DNA of 64,000 nt from an uncultured Algibacter sp. (lineage in GTDB: Bacteria; Bacteroidota; Bacteroidia; Flavobacteriales; Flavobacteriaceae): positions 310,001-374,000 of the forward strand of contig NZ_CANMAU010000003.1 in NCBI RefSeq assembly GCF_947495925.1. Direction: 5' to 3'. This document shows, piece after piece, positions 27,403 to 35,396 of this stretch. The position numbers and the translations under genes are program-made. Numbering within the stretch: the stretch's first letter is position 1; every line of letters starts with the position of its first letter. The notes beneath the pieces were generated by a model, which had not been told where the DNA came from, did not search any database, and was given only the letters and a program-made list of their open reading frames with translations.

Positions 27403-28254
27403 CTACTCAAACAGTTTTTCGCCACAGTTGTAGCAGTATTCTGCATGGTCCTTATGGTTTTCGGCTAAGCAGTTTTCGCAAGATTGTGAGTTTAGATGTA
27501 CTTCGTCTTCAGGAGATTTGGGGTCATCATTCTTATGGCGGTTAGTATATTCGGCGGATACGATACCTGTTGGGACCGCAATAATTCCATAACCTAATAT
27601 CATAATTAAAGCTGCTATAAATTGTCCAAAAGGAGTTACCGGGTGAATATCTCCGAAACCTACTGTAGTTAACGTAACAATGCACCAATAGACACTAACT
27701 GGTATACTTGAAAAACCACTAGCCTCGCCTTCGATGAGATACATAAGGGTACCAAAAATGATACATAGGATGAGTACAGCAAATAGAAACACAGATATTT
27801 TTGCTTTACTCGCTTTTAAAGCAGAGGTAAGGGTTTGCGATGCTCCTAAATAACGAGCAAGCTTTAAAATTCTGAACACTCTTAATAAGCGCAATGCTCT
27901 TAAGGCTGCTAATGCATGTATGCCTCCGAATAGTAAGGAAATGTATTTTGGAAGGGTAGATAGTAAATCAATGATACCATAGAAACTGGTGATGTATTTA
28001 ATGGGTTTTTTAACCGTAATTATACGAGCAATGTATTCGATACTGAATAAAATGGTGATTACCCATTCTGATATATTTAGAAAACTATGAAACCTTTCGT
28101 CTAAGCTTTTTATACTTTCTAGCATGACCAGAATAATACTAGCAATGATGGTTATGAGCAAGATAACATCAAATAATTTACCTGCTGGTGTTTCTGCTTC
28201 ATAAATAATATCATGAAGTTTTGTTTTCCAACCGGGTTTTGATGTGTTAGTCAT
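27403..28254 (-). CDS. Voltage-gated-type K+ channel with C-terminal zinc ribbon
   Basis: The 283-residue protein has the six-segment plan of the Kv-like ion transport family. The S4-like helix is basic and periodic (ALRALRLLRVFRILKLARYLG), and the pore carries the K+ selectivity filter TVGFGD followed by HPVTPFGQ. The end of the protein is a small zinc ribbon with two C-x2-C pairs (SCENC ... CYNCG), an unusual attachment for a channel that may serve as a regulatory domain. A TACATTTG promoter box sits five bases before the ATG. It stands alone between miaA and the DUF3857 fragments. Confidence 0.9.
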   Translation of the reverse strand: MTNTSKPGWKTKLHDIIYEAETPAGKLFDVILLITIIASIILVMLESIKSLDERFHSFLNISEWVITILFSIEYIARIITVKKPIKYITSFYGIIDLLSTLPKYISLLFGGIHALAALRALRLLRVFRILKLARYLGASQTLTSALKASKAKISVFLFAVLILCIIFGTLMYLIEGEASGFSSIPVSVYWCIVTLTTVGFGDIHPVTPFGQFIAALIMILGYGIIAVPTGIVSAEYTNRHKNDDPKSPEDEVHLNSQSCENCLAENHKDHAEYCYNCGEKLFE

Positions 28255-28259
28255 ACTTT

Positions 28260-28267
28260 CAAATGTA
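28260..28267 (-). promoter_or_regulatory. -7 promoter box of the K+ channel gene, 5 bases before the ATG
   Basis: On the minus strand TACATTTG (28267-28260) ends five bases upstream of the start codon, predicting transcription start at the ATG. No -33 TTG is obvious. Confidence 0.4.
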
Positions 28268-28275
28268 AGAAAAGA

Positions 28276-28737
28276 TTAGATGTTTTTTTTAAGTAGGACG
28301 ATTGAATTATTTTGAATATCGACTATTTTACTCATAAACTCTTTCAAATAAGGATAAAATTCTGGAGAATAAATAGCTTCTTTAAAGTTAATTTTGAAAG
28401 TTATGACTAAGGAGTTTCTGATTTGCCTTGTACTAAATGTAATTTGTCCAGCTTTATTAGGCAAACTCATGTTTATGTTTTTAGGTAGCTCTACTATGGT
28501 GTAATCATTATTTAGGCTTAAATTGACTGAATAATAGTAGGTGTCTTTATAGCCAAAATCTATAGGATATGTACGTTCTTGAAGCTTGAAAGGGTTTTCG
28601 TCAAAAAACGTTACAAAAAAAGGATTCAAATAAATAATATCTCCAGTATCTTCAGGAAGATACTCAATGTTGTAAGATTCTCTAAATTCTCTGTTGGTTT
28701 TGGTATCACAATCAATTTCTAAATCAGAGACTTCCAT
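28276..28737 (-). CDS. C-terminal part of a frameshifted DUF3857/transglutaminase protein
   Basis: This reading frame should be read together with the upstream gene ending at 28755. Its first ATG (28737) is internal: the same frame continues upstream without a stop to the A8 tract at 28792-28799, coding LKKKYFPNKGGYIEKLEKL, which joins smoothly to the upstream protein's GYHALN. So the real product is probably one chain of about 660 residues that needs one extra A or a -1 shift at the tract. The fragment (LNPFFVTFFDENPFKLQERTYP and a beta-rich end) is the typical C-terminal domain of this family. Whether it is a pseudogene, a slippage gene or a sequence error cannot be decided here. Confidence 0.7.
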   Translation of the reverse strand: MEVSDLEIDCDTKTNREFRESYNIEYLPEDTGDIIYLNPFFVTFFDENPFKLQERTYPIDFGYKDTYYYSVNLSLNNDYTIVELPKNINMSLPNKAGQITFSTRQIRNSLVITFKINFKEAIYSPEFYPYLKEFMSKIVDIQNNSIVLLKKNI

Positions 28738-28754
28738 ATCGTTATGAAGCTTTT

Positions 28755-30242
28755 CTAATTTCTCAATATAACCTCCTTTATTAGGGAAATATTTTTTTTG
28801 AGGTTTAAAGCATGATATCCCGTTACCTTAGATTTTATTGAAGCTATGAAAACGTCATCTTCAATATCTACGTTTACATTGTAAAGGATATTTGAAGTAG
28901 AATTAGCTTCAAGATCTACCCATTTACTACCATTTTTAAAATCCAATAATCTACCATATTGATTAAGACATCTGAAAGGAATAGTACCAAAACTTAAATA
29001 TTGGTCTGTCGCATCAAGAATATATATTTTTTCGTTTATAGTTACTTGAACAATTAAATAATTAAATTCTGAAATAACTGGAAATATTTTTGTTGGAAAA
29101 CCATTACTTCGAGTTGATAGGAGAATGGGTTGTGCTTCAATTCCATTTTCAATGAGCATATTATGAAGCAATATATTAATAGCAGAAACATTTCCTGATT
29201 TATTTTTAATAAGGTCTTTTACTGAAACATCTTTAAATATTTTGTACTCGTCATTCCAAGTATAATTATCTTGGACATATTTGTAAATGCCTTCAGCCTT
29301 TTTCAAATTATCAACTTCATTAATTATACTTTCACTTAAAAACTCTTTTGATTTAACTGATTTAGATAATTGCTTTCCAATACTAGGGTCTGCTCTTAAT
29401 TCGTCATCAACACTTTCCCAAGTTTTTGTGTAATTATTTTTAACACCGTCAAAACCTTCAAAAGATTTGAGTTCATACTCTATTCTTGCCACATAGTTAG
29501 TCTTATTAGTCATGTAATCTTCCTCAATAAAAGCAGGAATGTCTTTCATAGCATAATGGTTAATACTGCAACCGGAGTAGGCACCACGAGCACCTTCTAA
29601 ACAGTTTGGTTTAACGTCAGAAGTATTGATATCTAAAGGCTTATATCCTACAAGTTTGACATTATATTGCCAGTTTCCCGGGATACTTGTTTTGTATTCA
29701 CTATATAACTTTGGAATATCATCTTGAAAATACCAACTTTTATAATTAAACATAAACTGAGAACTTGTTTCATAGCTATACGTTATTACCGAACCTACTT
29801 TGGCATTTGGTAAGGTAAATTTGACTATGGTATAGTTATTATTATATTTTTCTTTATAAATGTTATTTTTGTCCAATTTTGTTTTTGTAACGTCTTTACT
29901 ACCTTTAACTAAATTGTATGTTGTGGCATTAATATCTTTGACACGCTCAGCGCTATTTTTGTTATTGTAGAGGTAAATTTTAACTGTCGCCTTTTCCAAA
30001 CCTTCACTTTTTAATATTTTAATCTTACATTTTACCTCTGTTTTTAATTTGTAATCATTTTGACTTACATAGCTGTTGCCGGATTCATAAATTACTATAG
30101 CATTAGCTGTTGAGTCTTTCGTAAATGTTTTGGCTGCAATATCTCCAAGGGTAACTCTAAAAGCTTCCGAATTATAGTTTTCTTGGGCAAAAACAGAAAA
30201 AGAGGTTATGCTAATAATAAGAAATATTATTTTTCTAATCAT
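28755..30242 (-). CDS. DUF3857 and transglutaminase-like protein, N-terminal part (frameshifted)
   Basis: The 495-residue frame has a signal peptide (about 1-20, ending VFAQ). A DUF3857 beta domain covers about 50-215 and a transglutaminase-like domain about 280-400, with YKYVQDNYTWNDEY and VKDLIKNKSGNVSAINILLHNML. The usual catalytic cysteine position in 'G-x-C' reads SGNVSAIN here, so it is probably not an active protease or transglutaminase. After GYHALNLKK the frame runs into an A8 tract (28792-28799) and ends 15 codons later at 28755, while the conserved C terminus continues in the -1 frame. The start codon overlaps the stop of the exonuclease gene (ATGA), so the two form an operon. Confidence 0.8.
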   Translation of the reverse strand: MIRKIIFLIISITSFSVFAQENYNSEAFRVTLGDIAAKTFTKDSTANAIVIYESGNSYVSQNDYKLKTEVKCKIKILKSEGLEKATVKIYLYNNKNSAERVKDINATTYNLVKGSKDVTKTKLDKNNIYKEKYNNNYTIVKFTLPNAKVGSVITYSYETSSQFMFNYKSWYFQDDIPKLYSEYKTSIPGNWQYNVKLVGYKPLDINTSDVKPNCLEGARGAYSGCSINHYAMKDIPAFIEEDYMTNKTNYVARIEYELKSFEGFDGVKNNYTKTWESVDDELRADPSIGKQLSKSVKSKEFLSESIINEVDNLKKAEGIYKYVQDNYTWNDEYKIFKDVSVKDLIKNKSGNVSAINILLHNMLIENGIEAQPILLSTRSNGFPTKIFPVISEFNYLIVQVTINEKIYILDATDQYLSFGTIPFRCLNQYGRLLDFKNGSKWVDLEANSTSNILYNVNVDIEDDVFIASIKSKVTGYHALNLKKNISLIKEVILRN

Positions 30243-31606
30243 GTATCAATTATTATGGTTTTTAATCTTTTATGTCTTCTTAAATAGCTTTGAATAATAT
30301 GCTGAGTATCCCTATTATTCTGCATAGGAGTAATGATGGACTCTAAAACATCGAGATTGTTTATCTGATAATTTAAGTTGAAGAAACCAATCCCTTTAAA
30401 TACGCCATTTTCTATTAATATAGCGCTGCGTTCATCTACATCTCTCCCTTTGTCAACAATAACCATATTTTTATTATTGTAGCTGTTTTTGTCTATTAAA
30501 GCTGTTACTTTTTTGTTGTATAATTCTGAGGGTTCTTTTTGGATGCAAGCACCTTCACAGGTTTTTATATCATAATTAAAACAACTTGTTTTTGTTTTAT
30601 ATAAACCTGTTAATTTTTGACATAGGTTAAAATCTTCAACAGCTTTGGTTATAAAGCTTTTTCCACTTTGACGATTACTAAACGTTGTAATTGGTTTTTT
30701 TCTACCGTCGGCAATATCAATTTTCAAGTTAATATAGCCATGTTCATCTTTGTAATGATATAAAGCGTGCGTAAAAATTGATCGTCGTAAAGATTTGTTT
30801 AATATAGGTTTAACGCGTTTTATTTCCTCACTTTCCTTTAAAAGAGCTACAAGTTCACTACCAGTGGCTTGGTAGGTTACCGTGTTAACTTTAGCCTGAA
30901 TTTTTTTAGACTTAGCATTGGTACCCGTGAAGTGTTGATTGAGGCGTTTTTTTATATTGTTGCTCTTACCAATGTAAATAATATCTCCATCGCCATTATG
31001 AATATAATAAACCCCTGTTATGGATGGAAGGCTGGCAATAATGTCAATATGTTTAGGCTCAAGTTGATGTTTTGGATTTAAGCGTACAGAATTTTGAATA
31101 ATGCTTTTATCTGAATCCTTATCCAGCAACATTTTAAATAATTTTACGGTAGCCAGAGCATCGCCAGAAGCTCTGTGTCTATCTGTTACGGGAATACCTA
31201 ATGAACGCACTAACTTACCTAAACTATAAGAAGGTTGGTCTGGAATTAAATCTTTTGATAGCTCAACAGTGCAGAGTGATTTGCGTTCGTATTCAAAACC
31301 TAATCGCCTGAATTCTGTACATAAAATGCGATAATCAAATTGAGCATTGTGAGCGACCAATATGCAGTCTTTTGTTATTTCTACAATTCGCTTTGCTACC
31401 TCGTAAAATTTAGGTGCATTACGAAGCATATTGCTGTTTATTCCTGTAAGGTTCACTACAAAAGGTTGTATTTCACGTTCTGGATTTACAAGACTTATAA
31501 ATTGATCGACCACTTCATGCCCATCGTATTTATAGATGGCAATTTCTGTAATTCCTTCTTCATTATACTTGCCTCCTGTTGTCTCTATGTCTAGTATTGC
31601 GTACAA
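30239..31606 (-). CDS. Exonuclease / GIY-YIG nuclease fusion (DNA polymerase III epsilon-like with UvrC-like domain)
   Basis: The 455-residue protein starts at TTG (31604-31606), giving the standard beginning MYAILDIETTGG. Residues 1-165 form a DEDDh 3'-5' exonuclease with LDIETTG, VAHNAQFDYRIL and HRASGDALAT. Residues about 195-275 form a GIY-YIG endonuclease domain (GVYYIHNGDGDIIYIGKSNN) like UvrC or Cho. A C-terminal region with several cysteines follows (CFNYDIKTCEGAC). Such fusions are thought to act in DNA repair incision and clean-up. The 4-base overlap with the DUF3857 gene is probably incidental to function. The inverted-repeat arm of the four-helix-bundle cassette lies just upstream of the start. 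Confidence 0.88.
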   Translation of the reverse strand: MYAILDIETTGGKYNEEGITEIAIYKYDGHEVVDQFISLVNPEREIQPFVVNLTGINSNMLRNAPKFYEVAKRIVEITKDCILVAHNAQFDYRILCTEFRRLGFEYERKSLCTVELSKDLIPDQPSYSLGKLVRSLGIPVTDRHRASGDALATVKLFKMLLDKDSDKSIIQNSVRLNPKHQLEPKHIDIIASLPSITGVYYIHNGDGDIIYIGKSNNIKKRLNQHFTGTNAKSKKIQAKVNTVTYQATGSELVALLKESEEIKRVKPILNKSLRRSIFTHALYHYKDEHGYINLKIDIADGRKKPITTFSNRQSGKSFITKAVEDFNLCQKLTGLYKTKTSCFNYDIKTCEGACIQKEPSELYNKKVTALIDKNSYNNKNMVIVDKGRDVDERSAILIENGVFKGIGFFNLNYQINNLDVLESIITPMQNNRDTQHIIQSYLRRHKRLKTIIIDT

Positions 31607-31621
31607 TTATTCGAGTTAAAA

Positions 31622-32033
31622 GTTAAAAACTAAAAGTGAAAAATCACTTGAGTTTAGATTTCATGGTGTTAATTGTTGGGACTAACATTTTTATAAGTTC
31701 TTTATTGAGGTTTGACAGTGAATTAAAATTATTGATTTCAATATAGTCAGTATCTTTTAGCAATAAAAGCCAATATTCAGTTTCATTTACTTCTTTTAGA
31801 GCAATACTCATTTTATTAATAAAATCTTTGCTAGATTGAACGAATTCTGCCTCTCTAATATTTGCTCCAATTGATGTCCCGCTTTTAAGTAATTGCCTTG
31901 ATAAAGTATATTCTTTTTTATCTGAAGAAATAGATTTATAAGTTTTAACAACTAAAATGGGAAAACTATAACTTTTGGTTCTTAAAATAGATTTATCCAT
32001 AAAACTGTTCGTTTTTCATTTTTAGTTTTTAAC
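31622..32033. mobile_element. Inverted-repeat-bounded four-helix-bundle cassette
   Basis: The arm GTTAAAAACTAAAA..., 22 bases long at 31622-31643, recurs in inverted orientation at 32012-32033 with one mismatch. Between the arms lies only the four-helix-bundle gene. The outer arm overlaps the end of yggS and supplies its stop codon; the inner arm lies 16 bases from the exonuclease start. The layout suggests a compact cassette that entered a yggS-exonuclease gene run. No transposase is present, so mobility would have to be provided in trans or is historical. Confidence 0.5.
31644..32000 (-). CDS. Four-helix bundle protein (23S rRNA intervening-sequence type)
   Basis: The 118-residue protein matches the four-helix-bundle family first noticed inside 23S rRNA intervening sequences and related to the Avd accessory protein of diversity-generating retroelements. 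Recognisable features are KSYSFPILVVKTYK near the start, then SRQLLKSGTSIGANIREAEFVQS and NETEYWLLLL. Its biochemical role is unknown; a pentameric nucleic-acid-binding barrel is known for relatives. The gene is enclosed by 22-base inverted repeats whose outer one covers the yggS stop codon. No reverse transcriptase or variable repeat is nearby, so it is not part of a retroelement here. Confidence 0.85.
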   Translation of the reverse strand: MDKSILRTKSYSFPILVVKTYKSISSDKKEYTLSRQLLKSGTSIGANIREAEFVQSSKDFINKMSIALKEVNETEYWLLLLKDTDYIEINNFNSLSNLNKELIKMLVPTINTMKSKLK

Positions 32034-32691
32034 TTCTAGAGCCAAAAATACTACTACCTACTCTAATCATGTTGCTTCCGCAATCAATGGCTAACTTGTA
32101 ATCTCCGCTCATCCCCATGCTAATGGTTTCAAGTTCTAAATTATCAAAATGAAACTCTGATAGTTGGTTAAAAGCTAATTTTAGTGATTTGAATTCTTGA
32201 CTCACTTGATTGTAATCATTGGTAAAAGTAGCCATTCCCATAACTCCAGTAATTCTAATATTTGTTAATTCTGAAAACGTATCAGAATGAATAATGTCAA
32301 TAGCATCTTTTGTTGTCATTCCAAATTTAGAATCTTCTACAGCTATTTTTATTTGAAGTAAGCAATCAATAATTCTATTGTGCTTTAAAGCTTGCTTATT
32401 AATTTCTTTTAATAATTTAACATTGTCTACACCATGAATTAGGTTAACAAACGCAGCCATATGCTTTACCTTGTTGCGTTGAACATGACCTATCATATGC
32501 CATTCGATGTCTTTGGGCATAGCTTCATGTTTTTCAGCCATTTCTTGAATTTTGTTTTCTCCAAAAATCCGCTGACCAGCATTATAGGCTTGCATGAGGT
32601 CTGCTATTGGTTTCGTTTTTGAAACCGCTACCAATGTAACATGCTTTGGTAGTGCTAATTTAATTTTATTAAGATTTTCTGCTATGGACAT
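32029..32691 (-). CDS. yggS: YggS-family pyridoxal-5'-phosphate homeostasis protein
   Basis: The 220-residue single-domain TIM barrel binds PLP without known catalysis and buffers B6 and amino-acid metabolism. The PLP lysine is in LVAVSKTKP (about 20-28); further family motifs are FGENKIQEM, WHMIGHVQRNK, MGMSGDYKLAIDCGSNMIRVG (split by variable residues) and the ending SSIFGSR. The stop codon (TAA, minus strand at 32029-32031) lies within the inverted-repeat arm of the neighbouring cassette. The protein end is close to normal, so the gene is probably functional. Confidence 0.93.
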   Translation of the reverse strand: MSIAENLNKIKLALPKHVTLVAVSKTKPIADLMQAYNAGQRIFGENKIQEMAEKHEAMPKDIEWHMIGHVQRNKVKHMAAFVNLIHGVDNVKLLKEINKQALKHNRIIDCLLQIKIAVEDSKFGMTTKDAIDIIHSDTFSELTNIRITGVMGMATFTNDYNQVSQEFKSLKLAFNQLSEFHFDNLELETISMGMSGDYKLAIDCGSNMIRVGSSIFGSRS

Positions 32692-32732
32692 CTAGGTCTT
32701 TAATAATGTTGTAATTTGTAGGAGGACTTGGA

Positions 32733-33623
32733 TTAATTTAGAAACTGTTTTGCAATCTTTTCTGCTTTTTTATTATTTGAATAATCATAGAAACCTTCAC
32801 CAGATTTTATTCCTAATTTTCCAGCTCTTACCATATTAACTAAAAGTGGACAAGGTGCGTATTTAGGGGTTTTAAACCCGTTATACATCACATTAAGTAT
32901 AGATAAACATACATCAAGACCAATAAAATCGGCTAATTGTAAAGGCCCCATTGGGTGCGCCATCCCTAATTTCATTACCGTGTCAATTTCATAAACACCC
33001 GCAACACCATGGTATAGTGTTTCAATAGATTCGTTAAGCATTGGCATTAAAATACGATTGGCAACAAATCCGGGGTAATCATTAACTTCAACAGGAACTT
33101 TGCCTAAGGTTTTGGATAACTCCATAATAGTGGCAGTCACCTTGTTACTTGTGTTATAACCCCGTATAATTTCAACCAATTTCATGATGGGTACGGGGTT
33201 CATAAAGTGCATCCCAATTACACGTTCAGGTCTTGAAGTTACTCCAGCGATTTGTGTTATTGAAATTGATGATGTATTAGTTGCGAGTATCGCGCTCTCA
33301 GAACAGGCTTCGTCTAATTCTTTAAATATTTTAAGTTTAAGCTCAAGGTTTTCAGTGGCAGCTTCAACAACCAAAGCAGCATAATCAACTCCTTCTTTAA
33401 TGTTAGTAAAAGGAGTAATATTATTTAGTGTATCTAGTTTTTGTTGTGCTGTAATTTTTTCTTTAGCTACCATTCTATCTAAATTGGTAGCTATGGTCTG
33501 TATTCCTTTTTTTAAAGCTTCTTTGTTAATATCAATTAATTGTACTTTAAATCCGCTTTGAGCAAAAGTATGAGCAATACCGTTGCCCATAGTTCCTGCT
33601 CCAATTACAGCAACGTTTTTCAT
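32733..33623 (-). CDS. 3-hydroxyacyl-CoA (3-hydroxybutyryl-CoA) dehydrogenase
   Basis: The 296-residue enzyme oxidises 3-hydroxyacyl-CoA to 3-ketoacyl-CoA with NAD. The N-terminal Rossmann motif is GAGTMGNGIAHTFAQ (about 7-21). The catalytic histidine is in MHFMNPVPIMKLVEI, and the C-terminal helical domain contains GFVANRILMPMLNE and GMAHPMGPLQLADFIGLD. The single-domain length fits Hbd/PaaH rather than the fused FadB type. The Gfo/Idh/MocA gene ends one base upstream, so both are in one transcript, with no obvious shared pathway. Confidence 0.94.
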   Translation of the reverse strand: MKNVAVIGAGTMGNGIAHTFAQSGFKVQLIDINKEALKKGIQTIATNLDRMVAKEKITAQQKLDTLNNITPFTNIKEGVDYAALVVEAATENLELKLKIFKELDEACSESAILATNTSSISITQIAGVTSRPERVIGMHFMNPVPIMKLVEIIRGYNTSNKVTATIMELSKTLGKVPVEVNDYPGFVANRILMPMLNESIETLYHGVAGVYEIDTVMKLGMAHPMGPLQLADFIGLDVCLSILNVMYNGFKTPKYAPCPLLVNMVRAGKLGIKSGEGFYDYSNNKKAEKIAKQFLN

Positions 33624-33624
33624 A

Positions 33625-34584
33625 TTAAAAACTATTTATAATTTGAGTGGCAACTCTTAAGGCTTCGGTGCCATCATGTAAAGTTACTATTGGGGTACTG
33701 TTACTATTAATAGCATCAGCAAAGGTTTCTAGTTCGTCTAAAATTGAATTATTATCTGGAATAGAAGGGTTGTCAAAGTAAATTTGTTTTTTCACACCTT
33801 CAGCATTTTGTAATATCATATCAAAATCTCCAGGGTTTTTTGGAGCATCTTTCATTTTTACAACTTCACATTTTTTGGTCAGAAAATCAACGGAGATGTA
33901 AGCATCTTTTTGAAAGAAACGTGCTTTGCGCATTTTTTTAAGTGAAATCCTACTCGCCGTTAGGTTCGCCACACAGCCGTTTTCAAATTCTAACCTGGCA
34001 TTTGCAATATCGGGTGTATCGCTAATTACTGCAACTCCGCTGGCAGAAACATGTTTCACCTTAGATTTTACGATGCTTAAAATAATATCAATATCATGGA
34101 TCATGAGGTCTAAAACCACAGGAACATCTGTACCTCTTGGATTAAACTCTGCCAAACGATGTGTTTCAATAAACATTGGAGATTTAATATCGTCTTTAAC
34201 TGCTAGAAAAGCAGGGTTGAAGCGTTCAACATGCCCAACTTGTCCACGTAAATCGTTTTCAGCTAAAAGTTCTCTTATGTGTTCTGCTTCTTCAACGGTA
34301 TTGGTAATTGGTTTTTCAATAAAAATATGCTTTCCTTTTGCAATAGCTTGTTTTGCACAGTCATAATGCGAAAGTGTTGGGGTAACAATATCCACCATAT
34401 CTACTGCATCAATAAGCGCTTCTACTGAATTAAAGAATTTATATCCAAACTCGGCTTCTACCTTTTTTCCATTGTTCTCGTCAGCATCATAGAAACCAAT
34501 AAGGTTGTATTTTTCAGATTGATTAAGAAGTCTTAAATGTATTTTTCCTAAGTGCCCAGCACCAAGTACTCCTGCTTTTAGCAT
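33625..34584 (-). CDS. Gfo/Idh/MocA family oxidoreductase (cytoplasmic)
   Basis: The 319-residue protein has no signal peptide, unlike the exported relative at 2069. The Rossmann motif GVLGAGHLGKIHLRLL is at about 5-20, and the family motif HIFIEKPITNT is at about 89-99. The C-terminal alpha/beta domain has LDLMIHDIDIILSIV with the conserved histidine-aspartate pair. These enzymes oxidise or reduce sugars, cyclitols or biliverdin-like substrates with NAD(P). The substrate is not readable. It directly precedes the hydroxyacyl-CoA dehydrogenase gene with a one-base gap and is divergent from pcm. Confidence 0.9.
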   Translation of the reverse strand: MLKAGVLGAGHLGKIHLRLLNQSEKYNLIGFYDADENNGKKVEAEFGYKFFNSVEALIDAVDMVDIVTPTLSHYDCAKQAIAKGKHIFIEKPITNTVEEAEHIRELLAENDLRGQVGHVERFNPAFLAVKDDIKSPMFIETHRLAEFNPRGTDVPVVLDLMIHDIDIILSIVKSKVKHVSASGVAVISDTPDIANARLEFENGCVANLTASRISLKKMRKARFFQKDAYISVDFLTKKCEVVKMKDAPKNPGDFDMILQNAEGVKKQIYFDNPSIPDNNSILDELETFADAINSNSTPIVTLHDGTEALRVATQIINSF

Positions 34585-34739
34585 AATGTTTCGTTTTTAC
34601 AAAAATAAGATATTTAAAAGGTGAAGTTAAGTAAAAGCTGCTAAAATTTTAGCCAATTAAATTGAAAAATTAATTCTGAATAAATAGTTTCAGTCTTAAA
34701 AATCTTTAACTAAATTTAGCTGCTAAACCCCAACCAAAA

Positions 34740-35381
34740 TTGAAAGACACTTTTAAACATCAAGGATTAAGACAGCAGCTAGTTAATGTATTAAAAAACA
34801 AAGGCATAAAAGATGAGGCTGTTTTAAATGCTATTGGTAAAATCCCTAGGCATTTGTTTATGGACTCTAGTTTTTTAGATCATGCTTACCAAGATAAAGC
34901 ATTTCCTATTGCTGCAGATCAAACAATTTCGCAACCCTATACCGTGGCGTTTCAATCAGAATTACTTAAAATTAAAAGAGGCGACAAAATTCTTGAAATA
35001 GGTACAGGGAGTGGTTATCAAACAGCGGTTCTGTGTGAGTTAGGCGCTAAGGTTTGGAGTATTGAGCGTCAAAATGAATTGTTTAAAAAAACGAGTAAAT
35101 TTTTACCAAAATTGGGATACCGCGCTAAGAAACTCATTTTTGGAGATGGGTATATTGGATTTAAAGAAGAAGCGCCTTTTGACAGTATTATAGTAACCGC
35201 AGGGGCACCTTATGTTCCTAAATCTTTGTTAAGTCAGTTAAAGGTGGGAGGGAAGTTAGTAATTCCGGTTGGCGATGATGTACAGGTGATGACTATGTTT
35301 ATTAGAACAGGACCAAAGGAATTTGCTCAAGAAGAGTTTGGTGATTTTAGATTTGTACCCTTGTTAGGAGATAAAAACTAG
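34740..35381 (+). CDS. pcm: Protein-L-isoaspartate O-methyltransferase
   Basis: The 213-residue SAM-dependent enzyme repairs isoaspartyl residues in damaged proteins. It begins at TTG (34740); no ATG occurs before the conserved region, so TTG is the real start. The SAM motif is ILEIGTGSGYQTAVL (about 82-96). The active-site region A-D-Q-T-I-S-Q-P-Y-T is present (AADQTISQPYTVAFQ), and the later motif VTAGAPYVPKSLLSQL is intact. It converges with the next gene, and their stop codons are four bases apart inside an AT-rich hairpin. Confidence 0.95.
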   Translation: MKDTFKHQGLRQQLVNVLKNKGIKDEAVLNAIGKIPRHLFMDSSFLDHAYQDKAFPIAADQTISQPYTVAFQSELLKIKRGDKILEIGTGSGYQTAVLCELGAKVWSIERQNELFKKTSKFLPKLGYRAKKLIFGDGYIGFKEEAPFDSIIVTAGAPYVPKSLLSQLKVGGKLVIPVGDDVQVMTMFIRTGPKEFAQEEFGDFRFVPLLGDKN

Positions 35382-35396
35382 TGTTTTATCTTTTTA
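35370..35396. terminator. Terminator-like hairpin between pcm and the convergent gene
   Basis: GATAAAA (35370-35376) pairs with TTTTATC (35384-35390), followed by TTTTTAG. It spans both stop codons. The stem is AT-only apart from its ends, so it is weak. Confidence 0.4.

Noticed and set aside
28276-28737. The 153-residue frame as an independent gene.
   Set aside because: Its first ATG is internal and the frame joins the upstream protein through the A8 tract, so it is a part of one gene.
31644-32000. The four-helix-bundle gene as part of a diversity-generating retroelement (Avd).
   Set aside because: No reverse transcriptase, template repeat or variable repeat is found in the neighbourhood.
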